In this document: piece after piece, positions 1 to 9,508 of the stretch
Layout of the letters: each line of letters begins with the position of its first letter
How positions within the stretch are numbered: position 1 is the stretch's first letter
Assembly (NCBI GenBank): GCA_036381125.1
Contig: DASVDK010000177.1
Coordinates: 8,164-72,163, forward strand
DNA: 64,000 bases
Source of the DNA: DASVDK01 sp036381125 [NCBI: Thermodesulfobacteriota bacterium]
Lineage (GTDB): Bacteria; DASVDK01
Reading direction: 5' to 3'
Notes under the pieces: model-generated
Told to the model about the DNA's origin: nothing
Seen by the model: the letters and a program-made list of their open reading frames with translations, nothing else
The model's database searches: none
Program-made: the position numbers and the translations under genes

Positions 1-2
1 GC

Positions 3-757
<755 letters not shown>

Positions 758-761
<4 letters not shown>

Positions 762-1528
762 GCCGGGCCCCCGAGGTAGGCGTCGAGCACGAGCGGGTCG
801 CGCTGGACCTCGTCGGGGGTGCCGGCGGCGATGACGCGCCCCTCGGCCATCACGATCACCCGGTGGCAGAGCGACATGACGAGGTCCATGTCGTGCTCGA
901 TGACGAGGAAGGTCGTCCCCTCCTGGTTGCGCGCGCGGATCGTCTCGACGATGCGGGCCATGAGGGCCGGGTTCACGCCGGCGCCCGGCTCGTCGAGCAG
1001 GGCCAGCCTGGGCCCCGCCATCAGCGTGCGGGCCAGCTCGAGGAGCTTCTTCTGGCCCCCCGAGAGGCGGCCCGCCGGGGCGTCGGCGTGGGAGGCGAGG
1101 CCCGTCAGCTCGAGGATCGCTTCGGCGCGCCGCCGGTGCGGCGCCTCCTCCGCGAGGACCCGGCCGAGCGAGACGATCGCCGGGAGGAGCCGCTCGCCCC
1201 GGCGGGCGGGGGCGGCCACGAGGAGGTTGTCGAGGACCGAGAGCGCGGCCAGCTCCCGCGGGACCTGGAAGCTGCGCACGAGCCCCCGGCGGGCCCGTTC
1301 GTGCGCGGGGAGGCCGTCGATCCGCCGGCCGTCGAACCAGATCTCGCCCGCGTCGGGCCGCAAGAGCCCCGCGACGAGGTGGAAGGCGGTGCTCTTGCCC
1401 GCGCCGTTGGGTCCGATGAGACCGGTGATGCTGCCGGCCTCGACGTCGAGGTCGAGACCGTCCACAGCCCTGATGCCGCCGAAGCGCCGCGTGAGCCCGC
1501 GAGTCGAGAGGAGGCCGGACGGGCTCAC
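758..1528 (-). CDS. livG: Branched-chain amino acid ABC transporter ATP-binding protein LivG
   Basis: This is the second ATPase of the Liv-type importer, 256 aa. Walker A (GPNGAGKST) lies at residues 39-47, the signature LSGGQKK near residue 150 and Walker B LALLDEPGAGVNP near residue 170; the H-loop reads VIEHDMDLVM. The start is GTG at 1528, whose GTGA overlaps the livM stop by 4 bp. An open frame continues far upstream, but it is arginine/proline-rich out-of-frame translation of livM, so the GTG is preferred. The C-terminal segment (AAGTPDEVQRDPLVLDAYLG) is the usual LivG tail. Confidence 0.93.
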
Positions 1529-2409
1529 GGCGCCTCCCGGCGCGCCATCGCCTCGGGGCGCCAGAGGCAGAGCGCCACGAGCGCGGCGCCGATGACCATC
1601 AGCCGGAGCGCGGCGAGCTGGACCCCGTCGATCCCCGGCAGGTAGTCCTTGAGGAAGCGGGTGCCCTCGAGGATGACCGCCACGACGACGGCGCCGAGGA
1701 CGGTGCGGGCGTGGCTGCCGCCGCCGGCCGCCAGGACGGCCACGAGGACGAAGACGCTCACCTGCGCGGTGAACATCTCGGGCGCGATGTAGCGCAGGTA
1801 GTGGACGTAGAGGCTCCCCCCGAGGCCCGCGGCCGCGGCGCCGAGCACGAACGCCTGGGCCTTCAGGCGAAGCACCGACTTGCCGACCGCCTGCGGAACG
1901 ACCTCGTCCTCCCGGACGGCTCGTAGCAGCCGGCCGATCGGCGCGCGGGTGATCCGGCTGAAGACCCAGCCGGTGACGGCGAGGGCGGCGACGGTGAGCG
2001 CGGCGTACGCGGCGGTGTACGCGCCGTCGGGCACGACCCCCCGCAAGGGCTGGGGGAGGTCCACGAGGCCGCGGGCGCCGCCCCCGATCCAGGCCTCGTT
2101 GAGCAGGACCAGGCGGATCGCCTCGCTGAAGCCGAGCGTGACGATGGCCAGGTAGTCCTCGCGAAGCCTGGGGGTCACGGCGACCAGGAGGACGCTCGAT
2201 GCCCCGGCGGCGGCCGCCGCCGCGGGGATCGCGAACCAGAACGGCCACCCGGCCAGCGCGAGAAGCGCCGAGGTGTAGGCGCCGATCGCCATGAAGCCGA
2301 CCTGACCCAGGTTGACGAGCCCGGTCTCGCCCCACTGGAGGTTGAGGCCGAGGGCGACGACGGCGTAGATGGCGGTGAAGGTGACGATGGCGATGGCGTA
2401 CTCGAGCAT
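1525..2409 (-). CDS. livM: Branched-chain amino acid ABC transporter permease LivM
   Basis: This inner-membrane permease has 294 aa and about 8-9 hydrophobic segments. The conserved LivM stretches are visible: LGLNLQWGETGLVNLGQVGFMAIGAY is the family's N-terminal signature region (here residues about 20-45), and RAVREDEVVPQAVGKSV is the cytoplasmic loop that docks the ATPase. It starts 3 nt after the livH stop and overlaps livG. It pairs with LivH to form the heterodimeric channel. No irregularities are seen. Confidence 0.93.
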   Translation of the reverse strand: MLEYAIAIVTFTAIYAVVALGLNLQWGETGLVNLGQVGFMAIGAYTSALLALAGWPFWFAIPAAAAAAGASSVLLVAVTPRLREDYLAIVTLGFSEAIRLVLLNEAWIGGGARGLVDLPQPLRGVVPDGAYTAAYAALTVAALAVTGWVFSRITRAPIGRLLRAVREDEVVPQAVGKSVLRLKAQAFVLGAAAAGLGGSLYVHYLRYIAPEMFTAQVSVFVLVAVLAAGGGSHARTVLGAVVVAVILEGTRFLKDYLPGIDGVQLAALRLMVIGAALVALCLWRPEAMARREAP

Positions 2410-2412
2410 CGC

Positions 2413-3282
2413 CTACCGCCCCGACGGTCTGGCGCGGCCGAGGAGGCCAGACGGGCGCCAGAGGAGGATGGCCGCGAGGATGACGAACGCCACGAGGTTC
2501 TTGTACGTGGCGGGCAAGAGGAGCGTGCTCCACTCCTGCGCGAGCCCGACGATCAGGGCGCCGACGAGGGCGCCGCTCAGGCTGCCGAGGCCGCCGAGGA
2601 CGGCGACGGCGAAGACCGGCAGCAGGAGGTTCCACCCCATGAGCGGCGACACGACGGTCTCCAGCGCCAGGAGCCCGCCCGCGACGCCGGCCAGGATCCC
2701 CGTGGCGAACCAGACGATCCGGGCCACCCGCTCGGCGTCGATGCCGGAGGCCAGCGCCACTTCCGGGTTGTCGGCCGTGGCCCGGATCGCCTTGCCGATC
2801 CGCGTGCGCGCGAGCAGCAGGTGGCCGACGACGAGCAGGACGACGGAGACGCCGACCATCACGAGCTGATAGGGCCCGATCCTGAGCCCGAGGACCTCGA
2901 GCGGCCGGAGCACCGGCAGGTCGAACGCCCGCATCCGATTGCCCGCGACGAACCGCACCGCGTTCTGCAGGATGAACATGACCCCGATCGACATGAGCAG
3001 GGGCGGGAGCGGGCCGTAGCGGCGCACGCGCCGGAAGAGGCCCTGGTCGAGCCCCGTGGCGAGCGCGCCGACGAGCAGGCCGGCGCCGCCCACGGCGAGC
3101 GGCAGCGGAACGCCGACGACCTGGAGCGCGACGGCGACGTACGCGCCGACCATGACCAGCTCCGCAATGGCGAAGTTGGGGTAGTGGAGCAGGCCGTAGA
3201 CGAGCGTCAGCGCCGAGGCCGGCAGCGCGAGGATGCTGGCCGAGACGAGGCCGTAGAGGGCGTACTGGGCGAGGAGGTCCAT
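2413..3282 (-). CDS. livH: Branched-chain amino acid ABC transporter permease LivH
   Basis: This 289-aa inner-membrane permease is the partner of LivM. The N-terminal LTLVYGLLHYPNFAIAELVM segment is the LivH hallmark, and RATADNPEVALASGIDAERV (about residue 185) is the ATPase-coupling loop. The ATG at 3282 (MDLLAQYALYGLV) was chosen because everything upstream in this frame is arginine-rich antisense-like sequence. The 65-bp gap between livK and livH includes a GC-rich inverted segment near 3310-3340 (GCGGGCGGACGGCATGCCG and GTCCGCCCGC), which could form a hairpin that lowers expression of the downstream genes relative to livK. Confidence 0.92.
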   Translation of the reverse strand: MDLLAQYALYGLVSASILALPASALTLVYGLLHYPNFAIAELVMVGAYVAVALQVVGVPLPLAVGGAGLLVGALATGLDQGLFRRVRRYGPLPPLLMSIGVMFILQNAVRFVAGNRMRAFDLPVLRPLEVLGLRIGPYQLVMVGVSVVLLVVGHLLLARTRIGKAIRATADNPEVALASGIDAERVARIVWFATGILAGVAGGLLALETVVSPLMGWNLLLPVFAVAVLGGLGSLSGALVGALIVGLAQEWSTLLLPATYKNLVAFVILAAILLWRPSGLLGRARPSGR

Positions 3283-3347
3283 GGGCCGCGCCGGAGGAGT
3301 GGACGCGCGGGCGGACGGCATGCCGTCCGCCCGCCGCCCGGGAGCCG

Positions 3348-4571
3348 CTACCGCAGGGAGACGGTGATCGTCTTGCCGGTCTCGACGATGCGGCCCTGCT
3401 CGACCTTCGCGACGCTGAAGTTCCCGCGGCTGATGTTGCCGTGCTCGTCGAAGTCGATGGGGCCGCTCGCCCCTTCGTAGTTGATCCGCTGGCCCTCCCG
3501 GAGCCGCTTCGCGCCCTCCTCGAACCCGACGACCGCGACGCCGTCCGGACCGGACACCTGGCGCATCGTCCGGTTGATCGCCTCGCCGGAAGCCGTCCCG
3601 GCCGCCTCGATGGCGAGCGCCACGAGCTGGATCTGGTCGTACGCCTGGGAGGCGAAGGGGTACGGCTTGCGCTCGCCCATGAGCGCGAGGAAGGCCTCGT
3701 GGGCCCTGCTGCCGCCCGCCACGCCCTCGTTGAGCATGACGAGCCCCTCGGCCGGGCCTCGGCCGACGTTCGCGAGGAGGTCGGCCGTGACGGAGAAGCC
3801 GGGGGCGAGGAACTGCCCCTTGAAGCCTGCCTGGTACGCGTCCTTCAGGATCTGCGCCGTGTCCGGCTCGTACCCGGCGACGAGGACGACCTCCGCGCGC
3901 GACCGCACCACGCGGTCGACCTCGGCGCGATAGTTCGGCTGGTTCTCGGCGTAGGTCACCCGCTCGGCGAACTGCCCGCCGCCGGCCTCGATGCCCGCGC
4001 GGAAGGCGGCCACCATGCTGTCCGCGTAGGGGACCTGCAGCTCGAGCGCGGCCGTGCGCCGCGCGCCGCTGCCGAGCGCGTACTGGGCGAACGCCCGGCC
4101 GAAGAAGGCGTCGTCGGGCTCGGTGCGGTAGACGAAGCCGCGCTTCTGGATCTCCGTGATGCGGCTCGCGCCCGACGTGCTCATCTGCACGACCTTGTTC
4201 TCGATGCAGATGGGCGCGACGGCGAGCGTCTCGCCGCTCGCCCAGCTCCCGATCACGGCGACGACCCTGTTCACGTCGATGAGCTTCTTCACGCCGCGAA
4301 CGGCCGCCTCGGGGTTGGTTTGCGAGTCCTCGACGAAGAGCCGGATCCGCCGGCCGAGGGGGCCGCCGGCCGCGTTGATCCGCTCGACGGCGCCCGTGAT
4401 GGCCTTCTGCATCTCGGCCCCGAAGGGGCCGCCCGCGCCGGTGAGGGGGGTGAGGACGCCGACCGGGATCGGGTCCGCCGCCGCCGCGAATGCCCGCAGC
4501 GGCGAGGCGCCCGCGAGTCCGGCCGCCGCCGCGGCGAGCACCGTCCGTCGAGAAACCGTCCACGTGGCCAT
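3348..4571 (-). CDS. livK: ABC transporter periplasmic substrate-binding protein (LivK-like, Tat signal)
   Basis: This 407-aa type-1 periplasmic binding protein is the first gene of the liv operon. The N-terminus has a twin-arginine motif (SRRTVLAAAAAG, residues about 7-18) and a cleavage region near AFAAA, so export is probably by Tat. The mature part begins PIPVGVLTPLTGAGGPFG, the standard Peripla_BP_6 opening that lies over the ligand cleft. IGSWASGETLAVAPI and the later VLVAGYEPDTAQILKDA are the matching lobe elements. Ligand identity is unknown. A promoter and an inverted repeat lie immediately upstream, shared with the divergent XRE/cupin gene, which may regulate this operon. Confidence 0.9.
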   Translation of the reverse strand: MATWTVSRRTVLAAAAAGLAGASPLRAFAAAADPIPVGVLTPLTGAGGPFGAEMQKAITGAVERINAAGGPLGRRIRLFVEDSQTNPEAAVRGVKKLIDVNRVVAVIGSWASGETLAVAPICIENKVVQMSTSGASRITEIQKRGFVYRTEPDDAFFGRAFAQYALGSGARRTAALELQVPYADSMVAAFRAGIEAGGGQFAERVTYAENQPNYRAEVDRVVRSRAEVVLVAGYEPDTAQILKDAYQAGFKGQFLAPGFSVTADLLANVGRGPAEGLVMLNEGVAGGSRAHEAFLALMGERKPYPFASQAYDQIQLVALAIEAAGTASGEAINRTMRQVSGPDGVAVVGFEEGAKRLREGQRINYEGASGPIDFDEHGNISRGNFSVAKVEQGRIVETGKTITVSLR

Positions 4572-4623
4572 CGGGCGCCTCCTTGCCTGCTCGCCGCTTG
4601 CCGGCGACTCCCGGATAGGGTAG

Positions 4624-4652
4624 ATGTAACCCCGTTCTGGCTCGTGGGTCAA
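4624..4652 (-). promoter_or_regulatory. Predicted sigma70 promoter of the liv operon
   Basis: On the minus strand, TTGACC (4652-4647) and TTACAT (4629-4624) are separated by exactly 17 bp. The -10 lies 52 bp upstream of the livK start. The match is to the general bacterial consensus only. Confidence 0.5.
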
Positions 4653-4659
4653 GGTCGAC

Positions 4660-4673
4660 TTCAAAATATTGAA
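4660..4673. promoter_or_regulatory. Inverted repeat, candidate operator of the XRE/cupin regulator
   Basis: TTCAA-AATA-TTGAA is a perfect 5-4-5 inverted repeat in an AT-rich island. It lies 7 bp upstream of the liv -35 box and 28 bp before the XRE start codon. Its position between the divergent genes suggests that the XRE protein binds here; this is inference. Confidence 0.35.
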
Positions 4674-4701
4674 CTCCTGCCGGAGGGGATCGATTCCGCC
4701 G

Positions 4702-5325
4702 ATGGACGCCACCATGGCCCGCCGCCTGCGCGAGCTGCGGCACGCGAGCGGTCTGACGCTTGCCGAGGTCGCCCGGGCCACACGCCTGTCCCCGTCGTTC
4801 GTGAGCATGGTCGAGACGGGAAAGACCGACATCTCGCTCGCGCGGCTCCTCTCGCTGGTGACCGCGTACGGGGTGACCATCCACGACCTGTTCGCCGACA
4901 GCGCGACCCCTGCCGGGCGCCGGGAGGCGCGCGTGATCCGCCGCTCCGGCTACGTGTCGGTGCCGCTCGCCGACCGGGGCGTGCGGCTCCTCCTCCTGGC
5001 GCCGGCAGCCGAGCGCCGGCTCGAGCCGGTGTTGATCGTGATCGACCCGGGGGCGGGGCTCGGCGCGCCGCTCAGGCACGAGGGGGAGGAGTTCGTGTAC
5101 GTAATCGAGGGGGAGGTGACGCTGACGGTCGGACGCCGCCGCCACCGGCTCGGGCGGGGCGAGACGGCCTACTACTCGTCCACGCTGCCCCACCGGTTCG
5201 CCAACCCGGGGCGGCGGCGGGCGGTGCTCCTCGGGGGCGCCACCTACTCGCCGCTGCACGTGCACGGCATCGGCCGGGGCGTGGGTGCGCCCGCTACGCC
5301 ACCGCGAGACGGACGCCGGCGGTGA
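4702..5325 (+). CDS. XRE-family regulator with C-terminal cupin sensor domain
   Basis: This 207-aa protein has an N-terminal helix-turn-helix (RLRELRHASGLTLAEVARAT, then SPSFVSMVETGKTDISLARL, residues about 5-50) and a C-terminal cupin_2 barrel. The barrel carries the two cupin motifs: G-x-HEGEEFVYVIEGEV near residue 130 and YYSSTLPHRFANPG near residue 160. This XRE-cupin architecture typically senses a small metabolite and controls a neighbouring catabolic or transport gene. The ATG at 4702 gives a start directly before the HTH. It is divergent from livK, which makes the liv operon the likely target. Its 3' end overlaps the convergent VOC gene by 32 bp. Confidence 0.88.
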   Translation: MDATMARRLRELRHASGLTLAEVARATRLSPSFVSMVETGKTDISLARLLSLVTAYGVTIHDLFADSATPAGRREARVIRRSGYVSVPLADRGVRLLLLAPAAERRLEPVLIVIDPGAGLGAPLRHEGEEFVYVIEGEVTLTVGRRRHRLGRGETAYYSSTLPHRFANPGRRRAVLLGGATYSPLHVHGIGRGVGAPATPPRDGRRR

Positions 5326-6007
5326 GGCCGGGGTCGAGCGGGCCGCGCGGCGCGCCCGCTCGCGCCGCGAGCGTGACGGCGAGCGGCCCGGCCGCGCCGA
5401 CCGCGGCCACGTACTCGAGCCGGTGCGGGCCGAGCGTCACCTCGAGGCCCGACCGCGTCGGGTCGAGGCCCGCGGCCGCGGCGACGACGGCGGCGATGCG
5501 GGCGGGGTCCCGGGCGCCGATGGTGACCGCGACGAGCCCGGTGACGCCGTTGGCGTGCGGGGCGGCGGCCGGCACGCGCGCCTCGCGGGGCGTGTCGTCC
5601 TCGATCAGGAAGGGCGCGACGCCGAGATCGGCCGGCGGCGGGAAGGCGAGCCGCCACCGCAGCGTGTAGCCGTCCGGCCTGACCCGCGTCCAGGGGGCCG
5701 GGTCGGTGTAGCGCAGGCCCGCGCGGTCGAAGGCGGCCAGGTCCGCCGCGAAGTCGGTCGTCCGCAGACAGACGTCCACGAGCCCGCCGCCCCGCTGGCC
5801 GGCGGGCCACCAGCGGTGCTCGGGGGCCGGCTCGAAGAAGGCGACGAGCTCGAGGTAGGAGCCGTCCTCGAAGGGGACGAGCGCGTTGTTCGTGCCGCGC
5901 GCATGGCGTCCGCCGGGCACGACGGTGAAGCCGAGCCGCGCGTACCGGTCCTCGGCCTCCGCGAGGTCGCCGACGAGGACCACGACGTGATCGATCCCGG
6001 CGAGCAT
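5294..6007 (-). CDS. VOC (glyoxalase-like) domain protein
   Basis: This 237-aa protein begins MLAGIDHVVVLVGDLAEAEDRYARLGFTV, the first beta-alpha-beta unit of a glyoxalase/dioxygenase-superfamily (VOC, Glyoxalase_3-like) fold. GTNNALVPFEDGSYLELVAF follows near residue 40. The metal-ligand pattern (H in IDHVV, E in YLELV) is consistent with the fold, but the substrate cannot be assigned. It is translationally coupled to the upstream GntR gene (TGATG, 1-nt overlap), so the regulator probably controls it. Confidence 0.8.
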   Translation of the reverse strand: MLAGIDHVVVLVGDLAEAEDRYARLGFTVVPGGRHARGTNNALVPFEDGSYLELVAFFEPAPEHRWWPAGQRGGGLVDVCLRTTDFAADLAAFDRAGLRYTDPAPWTRVRPDGYTLRWRLAFPPPADLGVAPFLIEDDTPREARVPAAAPHANGVTGLVAVTIGARDPARIAAVVAAAAGLDPTRSGLEVTLGPHRLEYVAAVGAAGPLAVTLAARAGAPRGPLDPGLTAGVRLAVA

Positions 6008-6726
6008 CAGCGCGGAGGCGGCAGGGCGAGGACCATGCGGTGACGGTCGGCCCTGGAAAAGACCTGGCTGAAGAACACCGGCCGACCGTCGGCGTCGAGG
6101 TACCGGCGCTCGGCCTCGAGGACCGGCGCGCCGACCTCGATGCCGAGCGCGGGCGCGAAGGCCGGGTCGGCAAGCCCCGCGGAGATCGTCTGGTGCACCG
6201 ACGCGACCGCCACGCCGAAGCGCCGCGACAGGAGGGCGACGATCCGCGTGCGCGCCAGTTCGGCCTGCGCGTCGAGCACCTTCAGGCCGAGGGCGTGAGG
6301 CAGGTAGGCGACGACGAAGGCGATGGGCGCCCGGGCGAGATACGCGACGCGGTCGATCGCGACGACCGGGGCTTCCGGCGCGAGCGCGAGCCGCTCGGCG
6401 ATGCGCGGCGTCGCGCGCACGGTCCGATGGTCGACCACGCGCAGGGCGTCGCCCTCGCCGCGCATCAACTCGACGAGCCCGCCCGGCGGCGTCTCGATGC
6501 GGTCCCTCGGCGCGCCGATGTAGAACGTCCCGCGCCCCTGCTCGCGCCGGATCGTCCCGTCACGCTCGAGCACGCGCAGCGCCTGCTGGATGGTGATGCG
6601 GCTGACGTCGAACTCCGCGCAGAGGTCCGTCTCGGACGGCAGCCGGTCGCCGGGGGTGTACTCGCGCTCGAGCCGCGCCTCGATGATGCGCTTGATCACA
6701 TAGAACTTGGCGACGAGGGGGCGCAC
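6007..6726 (-). CDS. GntR-family (HutC/UTRA) transcriptional regulator
   Basis: This 239-aa protein has a winged HTH (YTPGDRLPSETDLCAEFDVSRITIQQALRVLERDGTIRREQGRGTFY, residues about 22-70) followed by a UTRA ligand-binding domain (about residues 90-235). The HTH pattern PSE-x5-F-x-VSR-T-x2-QAL is diagnostic. It starts at GTG (6726). It is the first gene of a two-gene unit with the VOC protein. The effector is unknown. Confidence 0.9.
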   Translation of the reverse strand: MRPLVAKFYVIKRIIEARLEREYTPGDRLPSETDLCAEFDVSRITIQQALRVLERDGTIRREQGRGTFYIGAPRDRIETPPGGLVELMRGEGDALRVVDHRTVRATPRIAERLALAPEAPVVAIDRVAYLARAPIAFVVAYLPHALGLKVLDAQAELARTRIVALLSRRFGVAVASVHQTISAGLADPAFAPALGIEVGAPVLEAERRYLDADGRPVFFSQVFSRADRHRMVLALPPPR

Positions 6727-6872
6727 GCCGTCGATCCTAACATGCGGCGCCGCGACGACGTCAACGGTTGCGCGGCGCCGCGCGTCGTCTCGAGCGATGC
6801 GTTCGCCGCTTCCGCGAGGGACCGCCTACGCCATCGGCCGAGCGACGATCGCCCGTCGCCGGCGGCCGGCCG

Positions 6873-7937
6873 TCAGTAGCGGTCGTTCGGCCGCCCGAAC
6901 GCGGCGCGCACGAGGGCGCCGAGCGCGCCCCGGTCCACCTGCCTGGGTATCGAGAAGCGCGTCGGCTCCGCGACGAGCCGGCCCGCGGCGTCGAACACGC
7001 CGCGAACGCCCCAGAAGCCCCGCTCGTTGCCGCCGGGCAGCCCGTACCGCAGGTCGGTGAGTTCGACCACGGCGCCTCCCCGCTCCGCCGGCCGCACCAC
7101 GGCGAGCGTCTCGCCGCTCGTGAACCATTCGAACGTCCGGCCGGCCTCCGTGGCGCGCACGCGGTCGACGAGCGGGCTCTCCGGGACCGGGTAGCGGGTC
7201 CAGCGAATCGGCCGCGGCGACCAGGTGGAGACGAAGCCGACCCACACCTCGTCCGGCCTCCGCACGACGACCCGGCGCAGCCAGATCTGGAAGATCGTCG
7301 TGTAGACGCGAACGCGGTCGTAGCGCACCCCTTCGGCGGCGAGCTGCCGCCGGGCCTCGGCTTCGGCGCGCGCGTTCTGGGCGAGACCGAGGAAGAGGTA
7401 GCCGGTCCCCACAATGAGCGCCGCGCAGGCGGCCGCGGCGGCGAGCCGCGCGCGCGCGGGGCGCAGCAACCCGACCGCCAGGGCGGCGACCAGGATCCCC
7501 GTGTAGACCGGGTCGATGATCGGCACGGCCGAGAGCGCGAAGCGCCGGGTCGAGAAGGGCGCCAGGAGTTGCGTGCCGTAGACCGTGAGGACGTCGAGGA
7601 GCGGGTGCGTGACGAGCGCGAGGACGAGGAGCGCGATCCACGCCCGCACCCGCCCCGGGTCCGCGCCGGGGGCGGGGCCCGGGGCGCGGCGCGTCTCCCA
7701 GCGGGCGATCGCGGCGCCGAGCACCGGACCGAGCACCAGGCCGAACCAGAGCGCGTGGGTGATGCCGCGGTGGTACCGCCACTCGGCAAGCGGGCCCATG
7801 AAGGCGACCGGCACGACGTCGAGGTCCGGCAGCAGGGCGGCGACGGCGCCGACGAGCGCCGCGCGGCGGCCGAGGCGCCGGCGGAAGCCGGCCTGTCCCA
7901 CGGTTGCGCCGAGGGCCATCTGGGTCAGCGGATCCAT
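6873..7937 (-). CDS. Membrane-bound metal-dependent hydrolase-like protein (DUF457/YdjM family)
   Basis: This 354-aa integral membrane protein shows the YdjM-like metal motifs: D in LLPDLDVV (about residue 40), YHRGITHALWF (H-x3-TH) and HPLLDVLTVYGTQLL (H-x3-D). Four or five membrane segments in the first 180 residues are followed by a roughly 160-residue extracytoplasmic domain (from about ARAEAEARRQL). The start ATG at 7937 (MDPLTQMALGATVG) is the family's normal N-terminus. Homologues are annotated as metal-dependent hydrolases, but the reaction is unknown. A second, shorter member lies at 47215. Confidence 0.8.
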   Translation of the reverse strand: MDPLTQMALGATVGQAGFRRRLGRRAALVGAVAALLPDLDVVPVAFMGPLAEWRYHRGITHALWFGLVLGPVLGAAIARWETRRAPGPAPGADPGRVRAWIALLVLALVTHPLLDVLTVYGTQLLAPFSTRRFALSAVPIIDPVYTGILVAALAVGLLRPARARLAAAAACAALIVGTGYLFLGLAQNARAEAEARRQLAAEGVRYDRVRVYTTIFQIWLRRVVVRRPDEVWVGFVSTWSPRPIRWTRYPVPESPLVDRVRATEAGRTFEWFTSGETLAVVRPAERGGAVVELTDLRYGLPGGNERGFWGVRGVFDAAGRLVAEPTRFSIPRQVDRGALGALVRAAFGRPNDRY

Positions 7938-8062
7938 ACGCGGCTCAGGATGGCAGGCGGGAGAGAGGCCGGCAACCGGCCGTCCGGCCCGGCGGCCCGG
8001 CCGGCGTGCACGCCGCGGCCGAGCGTGCCACACTCGAGCCGAGCGAGCACCTGGAGGACGAC

Positions 8063-9502
8063 ATGCCGCTGGCTCGAGACCCCGACGTCTGTTTCCTTTC
8101 CGCCGGCGACCTCGTGCGCCGCTTTCGCGCCAGGCGCCTGTCGCCGACGGAGGTCGTGCAGGCGGTCCTCGCCCGGATCGACGCCCTGAACCCCCGACTC
8201 TGCGCGATGGTGACCGTGGACCGGGAGGGGGCGCTCGCCGCGGCCCGGCGAGCCACGGCGGCGCTCGGGCGAGGCCGTGCGCTGCCGCCGCTGCACGGCG
8301 TGCCGGTCACCGTCAAGGACGTGATCCCGACCAGGGGCATGCGCACGACCTGGGGCTCCAGGATCTACGAGCGCCACGTCCCCGACGAGGACGCGCTCGT
8401 CGTCGAGCGGCTCAGGGCGGCCGGCGCCATCGTGATCGGCAAGACCAACACGCCGGAGTTCGCCGCGGGCGCCAACACGTTCAACGCCGTCTTCGGCGCC
8501 ACGCGGAACCCGTGGGATCTCCGGCTCACCTGCGGCGGCTCGAGCGGTGGGGCCGCCGTCGCGCTCGCGACCGGCATGGGGCCGCTCGCGCTCGGCAGCG
8601 ACCTCGGCGGCTCGCTCCGCATCCCGGCGGCCTTCTGCGGCGTCGTCGGCTTCCGGCCCACGCCGGGCCTCGTGCCCGTCTACCCGACGGTCCTCGCGTG
8701 GGACACGTTGAGCGTGCAGGGGCCCATGGCGCGTACCGTCGACGACGCCGCGCGCCTCCTGGCCGTCATCGCCGGGCCGGACGACCGCGCCCCGATCTCC
8801 TATCCGGTGGACCCGCGCGAGTTCCTCCGGGCCGTGCGCTCGCCGTCCGTGCGCGGCTGGCGGGTGGCGTTCAGCGCCGACCTGAACGGGCTCGTCCCGA
8901 TGGACCCGGAGGTGGCGAGCGTGGCCGAGGGCGCGATCGCCGTCTTCCGCTCGCTCGGCGCCCGCGTCGAGAGGGGGGCGCCGGACTTCGACGGCCTCCA
9001 CGAGATCGTGCTCGCCACCCGCGGCCTGTCCATGGTGGCCCGGCACGCGGAGAAGCTGCCGCGCTGGCGCGACGAGATGCAGGCCGGGCTCGTGCGGAAC
9101 ATCGAGCAGGGTCTCTCGCTCGACCCGTCGACCATCGGTCGGGCCGAGCGGCTGCGGACGGCGCTCTGGCATCGCGTGCGGGCCTTCATGGCGGAGCGAG
9201 ACCTCCTGCTCCTGCCGACCACCTCGCTGCCCCCTTTCCCGGTGGAGCAGCCGTACCCGACCGAGGTCGCCGGCCGCCGGCTCGAGACCTACGTCCAGTG
9301 GATCTACCCGACCTACGCGGTCTCGGTCGTCGGCCTGCCGGCCATATCGGTGCCGTGCGGCTTCACGCGGGGGGGGCTGCCGGTCGGCCTGCAGATCGTC
9401 GGCCGTCGCATGCAGGACGCGGCCGTGCTGCGGGCCGCCGCCGCCTTCGAGCGGGCGGCGCCGTGGGCCGGCGCCGTGCCGCCGGTCGTGCGCGGCGCGT
9501 GA
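8063..9502 (+). CDS. Amidase (amidase signature family)
   Basis: This 479-aa enzyme has the amidase-signature core. The catalytic Lys is in PVTVKDVIPT (about residue 80), the cis-Ser in GGSSGGAAVALA (about residue 155) and the nucleophile Ser in GSDLGGSLRIPAAFCG (about residue 180), giving an intact Ser-cisSer-Lys triad. It hydrolyses a carboxamide; relatives include GatA, AtzF and aryl-acylamidases, and the substrate here is unknown. The start is ATG 8063, with a GGAGG site 6 nt upstream. The next gene begins 7 nt after its stop. The lack of neighbouring gatB/gatC genes argues against a transamidosome role. Confidence 0.88.
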   Translation: MPLARDPDVCFLSAGDLVRRFRARRLSPTEVVQAVLARIDALNPRLCAMVTVDREGALAAARRATAALGRGRALPPLHGVPVTVKDVIPTRGMRTTWGSRIYERHVPDEDALVVERLRAAGAIVIGKTNTPEFAAGANTFNAVFGATRNPWDLRLTCGGSSGGAAVALATGMGPLALGSDLGGSLRIPAAFCGVVGFRPTPGLVPVYPTVLAWDTLSVQGPMARTVDDAARLLAVIAGPDDRAPISYPVDPREFLRAVRSPSVRGWRVAFSADLNGLVPMDPEVASVAEGAIAVFRSLGARVERGAPDFDGLHEIVLATRGLSMVARHAEKLPRWRDEMQAGLVRNIEQGLSLDPSTIGRAERLRTALWHRVRAFMAERDLLLLPTTSLPPFPVEQPYPTEVAGRRLETYVQWIYPTYAVSVVGLPAISVPCGFTRGGLPVGLQIVGRRMQDAAVLRAAAAFERAAPWAGAVPPVVRGA

Positions 9503-9508
9503 CGGCTC

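Noticed and set aside
2413-5265. A 950-codon minus-strand frame containing livH
   Set aside because: Residues before MDLLAQYALYG are out-of-frame livK and intergenic sequence. Long open frames on all strands are expected at this GC content.
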